DNA of 14,504 nt from Euperipatoides rowelli. Lineage: Eukaryota > Onychophora > Udeonychophora > Euonychophora > Peripatopsidae. The stretch's first letter is position 1; each line of letters begins with the position of its first letter. The DNA lies in NCBI GenBank assembly GCA_003024985.2, contig PXIH01S0002635.1; one strand, written 5' to 3'. Positions 9,080 through 14,504 of this stretch are shown here, piece by piece. The notes under the pieces were generated by a model. The model did not search any database. It was not told where the DNA came from and was given only the letters and a program-made list of their open reading frames with translations. The position numbers and the translations under genes are program-made.

Positions 9080-10949
9080 CTGTATAACAATATTAAAAAG
9101 AAATACTGTATGTAACATTATTACACTAAATTCATTATATTAAAGATCTACAGTAGATCTATATAAAAACAAATAAAATGTACAGAAAATAAATAAATTC
9201 TGAGCAAATAAAGGCACGGTACGTAGAAATTTTGAATACAATTCTGTGAATAAAGTAAGTGACAATGATTTCCTAGTTGAACTAGGTATGCTATTACAAA
9301 TTTTGGAAACTAGATGATAAAATGTGTGACAACCCATGTTTGTGTTACTATGTTGGGTAATCAGTTGTTGTTTTTGGGCTTGAGCTGTCTGATGTTATGA
9401 TTGTGTTGGATCACACTTGATTGCCGTACTGGTGAGTTAGTTAGTTTAGATGGAGCCATGTTGTTGCAGTATTTCTATTTTAACTGGCCATAGTGCAATC
9501 TTCTTTTTCAGGCCAAAGATTCCCATTTAATTAACTTTAGAGCCACTCTAGTATTGGAACATCCTCCACCAAAACCTATTGCTATGTTAATATGACATTA
9601 AACAGCAACATAGAATACACTGCACTGTTTAACTTTAAAAGAAATTAAGCTTCTAAGTGTAATAAAGGATCTGGATGGATACCCCTGGTCTCTTTGTTCT
9701 CCCATTGTCAATACAAATCCTCCTTCACCCCAACTACAAATTCCTTCTGCACCCCACTCCCCTCAACTACAAGTGATAATCCTGACCAGTTTCTCAAGAT
9801 TTGGTTCTATGCATCTACAAGACTTAATTAGCATTTTCATAAAAGAAGAATTAAAAGGAAAATAAGTGTTATATACGGTACTCAAAAGTTATTTGAAAAA
9901 AAAAAAAAAGTTGTGTAAAAATAGACAAAAAAAAAGTCCTTATATGTAAAAAAAAAAAAAATGAAATAGCAAGTTAATAAATACAAAGATTTTGAAATAA
10001 AATTTTAGAGCAATTGTTTAAAATTACCTTGCTATTTACAAAGCATATTCTTGGATAAACTACTGTAAGGTAACATACCTACAAATTAAGTGTTTTTATT
10101 CTTGAATTTATTGTACTTTATAAAATAATTAAGTGCAATTATTGCAGCATAAATAAACAGAATATACCAAACAATGTACAGTATATATAGTGTTAATGAA
10201 ATGTTTTAAAAAAATCTACTTGTAATTGGTAATTACAATCAAATACTCAAAACTTGTGGTACGGTATACAAAATTCATAAGAATTAATATCTGCTTTATT
10301 CAAATATTTTAGGCCTAAAAAAATATTACCAAATAAAAAATAGATGATCTTTTATAATTTATTAAGCGTAGGCTCTGAACAAATTTTTAACTTATAAGCA
10401 ACTTTCATCACATTAAATTTGATTTGCAAATAATTTCCCTTTAGTTTGAGAAATTTCATTTGAATTGCACAATCACTATATAGAACATTTTATATCGGTA
10501 ATGACTATATTTGCAGAGGACATTATGTACAATAAAATGAATAAGATTCACAAAATGGTTATAAAACATTTATATTTTTATTTAATTTCTTTAAAAAAAA
10601 AAAAAAAAATTATAAAAAAAATTTATTATAAGCGTTTACAATTTTAGAAACCCAAATTGAATATCAATAAGGTTTCCATGTGTAACTTTATACAATGGAG
10701 ATTTAAATGTTCTCTTCTTTTTTTTAATATCACTAAAAAAAAAAAAAAAAGCTGACAACTAATTTACAATAAAAAAATAGAATTGAGCGTTAATAGCGCG
10801 CATAACGTAAAAAGACGCAAATGTAAACATAAAAATGAGTAGCTACAGTATATTAAAATCTTAATGAGGTGGTTCTTTTTCTTTTTTATTAAATGAAACA
10901 AGGCCTTAAACAAGTCAAAACTATGAAGGTAACTTTACTTTCACAGTAC
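9080..10949. other. non-coding, probable intron; minor repeats only
   Basis: It contains a near-palindrome AGATCTACAGTAGATCT at 9144-9160, an imperfect C-rich tandem repeat at 9712-9775, and several A-runs (near 9898, 9948, 10593-10609 and 10735-10750). A small CpG cluster with GCGCGC lies near 10785-10815. A plus-strand splice-acceptor-like site near 9510 precedes 27 open codons ending at TGA but has no recognised product. Open frames at 9140-9337 (minus) and 10465-10647 (plus) are AT-driven and not supported. Confidence 0.5.
9712..9775. repeat. imperfect short tandem repeat, C-rich
   Basis: Units beginning TACAAAT(C/T)C recur at 9712 and 9735 (period 23), and a third, shorter start (TACAAG) lies at 9768. 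The units share a CTTC..CACCCCA core with small indels. This is a pyrimidine-rich island in an otherwise A/T-dominated region. No function is evident. Confidence 0.55.
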
Positions 10950-11031
10950 CTCTAAGTTTGGTATCTTGAAAAGATTTGATGTCTGTATGGTTTGATCAAG
11001 TACTCGCCTCCACTCAAATAAATCAACAATC
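10950..11031 (-). CDS. internal coding exon of an unidentified gene (27 complete codons)
   Basis: On the minus strand the acceptor tract GTTTTCATTCTAG precedes 82 nt that end in TTAGAG followed by a GTACTG donor at 10949-10944. The first G completes a codon begun in the previous exon; 27 codons then run to a phase-0 end. The peptide is IVDLFEWRRVLDQTIQ followed by TSNLFKIPNLE. The frame would stop at TGA two codons past the donor, and the other two frames contain stops inside the exon. I do not recognise the protein. The phase-0 end fits the phase-0 start of the exon at 1300-1392, giving a 9557-nt intron, or two introns if the 9020-9079 candidate is real. The donor is valid but not a strong consensus. 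Confidence 0.65.
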
Positions 11032-12490
11032 CTAGAATGAAAACAAACAAATTATTTTAATACAAATGAAAGTTTTGTTTCTTTATTGGGGAGAAAATAA
11101 ATAAAGCAGTAATCATTAAGCGTAGCACATTATATTATCTAATTACAAAATGTCAATATCCTAAGCCTGAACTTCTTGCAATCATTTGCCGTAAACTAAT
11201 AACATTAAAACAAAATCTATGATGTGTGGAGAATATGACATTTATTTAAAAGAAGTTTACAAGATGGTAGCAAATTATTTCAGTTTCTGTTTTCATGTGT
11301 CAATGTAGATTATTTCTTATGGCAATTTCCAATGTTCCCCACTGTACTTAAATGCAAAATTAATTTGTAATTATTGTTTATAATTACACAACTTTAGATG
11401 TACAGTACTTCTAGCTCAAACTATTATTAAAAAAAATCTTATTTTTAACTATTCATATATTGCATTGAACATTTATAGTGTAATGAATTCGTGTATAGAT
11501 TGTGACAGCATGAATTTATGTCTGGCTCGTCCCTATAATGTTGTTTCAGCATTCATTTCTTGTTAAATCCGATTGCGCCACCACATGAAAGTGTTTTTAA
11601 CTTTGTTTACCTTGACAGTTCCAAGTCTTGACACCTCCACATGGAGGTTGCAAGAAAAACCACTGAAGGTACTGCATAACAACCTAAATTAGCGGAAGAA
11701 CATTAAATCTGATGAATAAATCATTGATCGCATGCTCAAATGCGATTTTCGCCTTTTAGCAAACAATTAGTGATTTAATCACCAATCTAATATCCCTCCA
11801 CCCATATGGGTAGTGGGATACACCATAAAAGTTCAATCTTTTGATATGCTGATCGGAAAATCGATCTTTCACGGAAAAGCACGATCAGGGTAAATATCAG
11901 CACACCAATTATTAACAAAATCAATGACGAGACATTATGATCACTACTGTATCGATCGTTTAAAAATTGAAATTGGGGTGATGGTTGTATATTTTGAAAG
12001 AAGTTATTCTAGAGAATATATTAAATTTTTATTTTTTTTAGCCTATACCTATAAACAAACAAAATCATAAAATAAAAATTATTACTCTTAAATGATCATT
12101 TTCTCCACTGATAACGGATAGTCTCGTGATTGTTTCTCGCTAGGAGGAAGAATTTGTTAAATGAAGGGAGGTTGTTTTGTACGAGTGGATATTTATTATT
12201 TACAGTATATTCGGGTTTTCAGCAATGTTTTTTTTTCCAGGCGTTAGGCTGAATTTATTCTTCTGTTTATCATAGGAGAGGCCATTTTAAAGTGAACTGA
12301 TGAAAGTTTAAATAATTGCGAGAGATCATAGATGGTGCTACTTTAGCATGTAACAATTGCTTAATAAATATGATGTAAGATACACTACTTTATCATCATT
12401 TTTCGGCTAGAATTTCATTACTTGTTCGTATTTCGGCATTTCATTTAATAACATTAGAATCCACATTAGTTTTAAAATAGACTATTTTCT
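11032..12490. other. probable intron with a CpG-retaining patch (11560-11960)
   Basis: Apart from the candidate exon at 11611-11671, no coding content is supported. About 11560-11960 holds roughly a dozen CpGs (GATCG, TCGATC, CACGG, GCGCC and others) in a genome region where CpG is otherwise rare. It also holds the 14-bp palindrome CCTCCACATGGAGG near 11633-11646. It could be a young or dispersed repeat, a regulatory patch, or coding-influenced sequence; the sequence alone does not decide. Confidence 0.45.
11611..11671 (-). CDS. candidate upstream exon (19 codons plus split codons)
   Basis: On the minus strand TTGTTATGCAG precedes 61 nt that end in GTCAAG with a good GTAAAC donor. Joining to the exon at 10950-11031 needs a frame that ends with two spare bases (AG plus G giving Arg). 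That frame is open (PSVVFLATSMWR, then CQDLELS). The intron would be 579 nt. All three frames are open here, so openness is weak evidence; G+C is high for the region. On the plus strand the same interval also has a plausible acceptor (CTTGACAG), so a repeat or another gene is possible. No family is recognised. Confidence 0.28.
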
Positions 12491-12496
12491 TTTGCT

Positions 12497-13060
12497 AGTA
12501 GGCTAATTACGTTTCAAAAATCCCGATAACTTTTTATTTTTAATTGCTGCGACTTTAATTATTAAGCTGAAGAAATTCCAGTTTGGGTTATTCTATTATC
12601 GACACTAGTTTATAAAATATAGGCTTTTACTAAATTATAAAAGACTATATTGGATCCAATTTTTATTTTCAGTTAACGAAAGTTTAAAATTAAGTAATAT
12701 TAAGTTGCTGAAATTCCAGTATGGGTTATTTATTATTGACACTAGTTTATAAAATATAGGCTTTTAGTAGATTATATTACGTTGCTATCTTAATTTGCCA
12801 AAATTTTATAATTAATTTATATTAAAGTTAATTAAATTGTTAAGAAATTAATATACAGCAAATGGAAACACTTGTTAGACAATAAGTATTAAGTTTAGGA
12901 TCTCTTTTTAGACAATTAGTAGTAACTTTAGGATGTCTGCCGGTATGAGTTATTTTATTATGGACATTAGTTTACAAAATATAGGCTTTGGCTAGATTAT
13001 AATTATGTTACCACTACTATAAATTTTTATTTTCAGTTGCCGAAATTTTAAGTTATTTTA
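12497..13060. repeat. degenerate local repeat cluster, about three copies plus a partial
   Basis: The block GACA(C/T)TAGTTTA(T/C)AAAATATAGGC occurs at 12601, 12738 and 12963, spaced 137 and 225 bp apart. Copies 1 and 2 are preceded by GAAATTCCAGT(T/A)TGGGTTATT (12572, 12710); copy 3 has a diverged version near 12941. Copies 1 and 3 are followed by TTTTTATTTTCAGTT(AA/GC)CGAAA (about 12660, 13024). A weaker partial copy precedes them near 12497-12565. The extra length before copy 3 includes a separate 27-bp duplication (12875-12934). It looks like an old tandem array or repeated insertion of one element; no terminal repeats are clear. Confidence 0.75.
12875..12934. repeat. 27-bp direct duplication, period 33
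   Basis: TTAGACAATAAGTATTAAG... at 12875-12901 recurs at 12908-12934 with three mismatches in 27. It lies within the larger repeat cluster and accounts for part of the longer spacing before its third copy. Confidence 0.8.
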
Positions 13061-14484
13061 ATCCTTTTTTAAAAAATTAAATAATTAATTTTGGTTTTGA
13101 TTTATAAATAATTTTAAATGATGGAACTATTTTTTGAATAATACATTTCAAGATGTCTGCCAATTTACAAACTACAGTACTAAAAGAAAATGATGTTAAG
13201 GGTTTTTTTTGTCATCTTTTGTCGGTCAACACCATTGACATCTTTATTTTATCATCACCCATTCTTATGACCATTACCATAATAAATGGTCCAACAGATG
13301 ACTTTTCAGTAATATTAGTGTGAGTAACTATGTACAGTCATGTAGCACTAGATGTCTGCGTTGGTAGGCAGGACCAACATTTTTGTGATATCTGGTGTGG
13401 TAAGATGTATCTTTCTTTTCTTCTAGAGTTATTATTTGTAATTGGTCATCTATCCAATGTTCCAAGTTAAATAATAAAATTGAGTAATATTTCTACAAGT
13501 TGACTTCAGCAGTCTTTACCACTTTATTGTTTGTAGTTGGGCCTAGTGCAACGCAACAATGTCATCTCTTCATAGCAGTCTATCAGTTTATATTACAAAA
13601 CTTTCTGCATTTTTTAAAATTATTTTATTACATGTTTTTATGTTGTACTTAGCTTTAAGTACCGGCACTACTTGTGGTAAAAACAGTTTATATAGACAGG
13701 TATTCAAGAACCGTGTTATTCAAACGACCATAGTAAAATAATTTGCCACCTACGTTCTGGTAGTTTAAAGGGCATAGGAATGGATAGGGAAACGATCGGC
13801 AGAAGTTCCAGGAAAGTCAAATTACCAAGTTTAGTCTCCCAATAGCTCAAAGGGCTTGGAAATGTACAGTATAGAGAACAGACAGACAGATATTAATTTT
13901 TATATACTGTATACAGTATGGGAGCAAACTCATAATCTAAGAACTGATGCTATCATTCTTATTTCTTTATCCAAGAACATGTTTCTTATATTGTCTCAAA
14001 AACTAATTAAATAAATAATAAACTAATGTCATAATAAAATAATATTTTTATTTCTCAAGTAGGATCTTTTTAATATGTCTTTATTGAAATATAGCCATAT
14101 TTATCTATATCACTAAAAGTTGGGCTTGAAAAAGTATTTTGCTTGATACCCCATACACCTAATATAGAAATATAATAATCACAGATTTTTAATTCCCATA
14201 AAATTTGATACAGTTAATTTAATTTTTTTTAATTTAGTACACAAATTTTTTTTTTTTATTGTCAATCATTACTAAAACTGTACAAAAAAGTGAGAAGGGG
14301 AATATAAACTTCTCTTACATGTTTGAATACTGGTTGTGTCATAACCTAGTCTTGTTACAATATTTATGAGTTAAGTAATAGTCAAGAACCAAAAGTTGAG
14401 AGTACAGAATGGACATGATAATTTAAGTCATTGTCATTAATTCGAGCCAATTTGTTTACTGATGTGTTTGTTCATGAGTGGCAG
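13061..14484. other. non-coding; possible retroposon tail near 13885
   Basis: No supported coding content. The GATGTCTGC(C/G) 10-mer seen at 12934 recurs near 13152 and 13351. A moderately complex block at 13745-13880 runs into a short GACA repeat (GACAGACAGACAG near 13880-13892), a configuration often seen at 3' ends of LINE- or SINE-type retroposons; no promoter boxes or coding part could be identified. A perfect 16-bp palindrome lies at 13904-13919. The open frame at 13559-13741 is not recognised and has no supporting signals. Confidence 0.45.
13904..13919. repeat. perfect 16-bp palindrome ATACTGTATACAGTAT
   Basis: Self-complementary over all 16 bases. It contains both orientations of the 7-mer TACAGTA that is over-represented across the window. 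Confidence 0.9.
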
Positions 14485-14504
14485 CAGGGCCGTAGCCAGG
14501 GGGG
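14485..14504. mobile_element. possible terminus of another DNA transposon, cut by window edge
   Basis: CAGGGCCGTAGCCAGG followed by a G run appears abruptly in AT-rich sequence. A CAGGG start resembles hAT-type termini, and GGGCCGTAGCCAGGGGG-like ends recur in many invertebrate repeats to my knowledge. Only 20 bases are visible, so neither the partner end nor the target duplication can be checked. Confidence 0.35.

Noticed and set aside
9140-9337. Minus-strand open frame of 65 codons
   Set aside because: Product is low-complexity hydrophobic/serine-rich sequence with no recognised motif, and no supporting splice signals.
9511-9600. Plus-strand acceptor TTCTTTTTCAG followed by 27 open codons ending in TGA
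   Set aside because: No upstream partner exon on the plus strand and no recognised product; it could be a repeat fragment.
10465-10647. Plus-strand open frame of 60 codons
   Set aside because: It reads through a 17-base A run as poly-lysine and is otherwise AT-driven; no family resemblance.
13559-13741. Plus-strand open frame of 60 codons
   Set aside because: Amino acid content looks plausible but there is no recognised family, no upstream signal and no conserved neighbour; chance is more likely.

Overview
The window looks like an intron-rich, AT-rich animal nuclear genome (roughly 70-75% A+T by eye). It has long A/T homopolymer runs, no compact ORFs, and several decayed DNA transposons. 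The transposase fragments are of the ZBED/SCAND3-like hAT type and of the DUF4817 helix-turn-helix type. In my knowledge these are especially abundant in arthropods such as chelicerates and crustaceans, so an arthropod is my best guess. Another invertebrate, for example a mollusc, cannot be excluded. No rRNA, tRNA, CRISPR array or bacterial-type operon is visible.

Gene content: two short coding exons on the minus strand appear to belong to one gene I cannot name. The upstream exon lies at 10950-11031 (27 complete codons) and the downstream exon at 1300-1392 (31 codons). Both have canonical AG/GT borders, only one open frame each, and matching phase (0) across a join of about 9.6 kb. Weaker phase-compatible candidate exons lie at 9020-9079 and 11611-11671. 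Most of the rest of the window is therefore probably intron of this gene.

Layout: 1-1299 is intron downstream of the last visible exon. 1585-3243 is a 1.66 kb non-autonomous hAT transposon with 14-bp terminal inverted repeats and a perfect 8-bp target duplication; it contains a dead transposase C-terminus on the minus strand and a large hairpin. About 5705-6490 is a nested pair: a dead, internally deleted DUF4817-type element on the minus strand is split by a 458-bp hAT element (5777-6234) with its own 8-bp target duplication. Removing the insert restores a continuous transposase C-terminal reading frame, which fixes the order of events. 12497-13060 is a degenerate repeat cluster with units of about 137 bp or more. 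11560-11960 keeps unusually many CpGs. The right edge looks like the start of another element, and the left edge carries a G10/GC-rich patch.

The clearest global oddity is a strong excess of the 7-mer TACAGTA/TACTGTA across the window (about 26 copies by hand, where 3-4 are expected). I found no convincing novel functional system; the most informative structures are the nested transposons, the hairpin-bearing hAT and the unnamed split gene.
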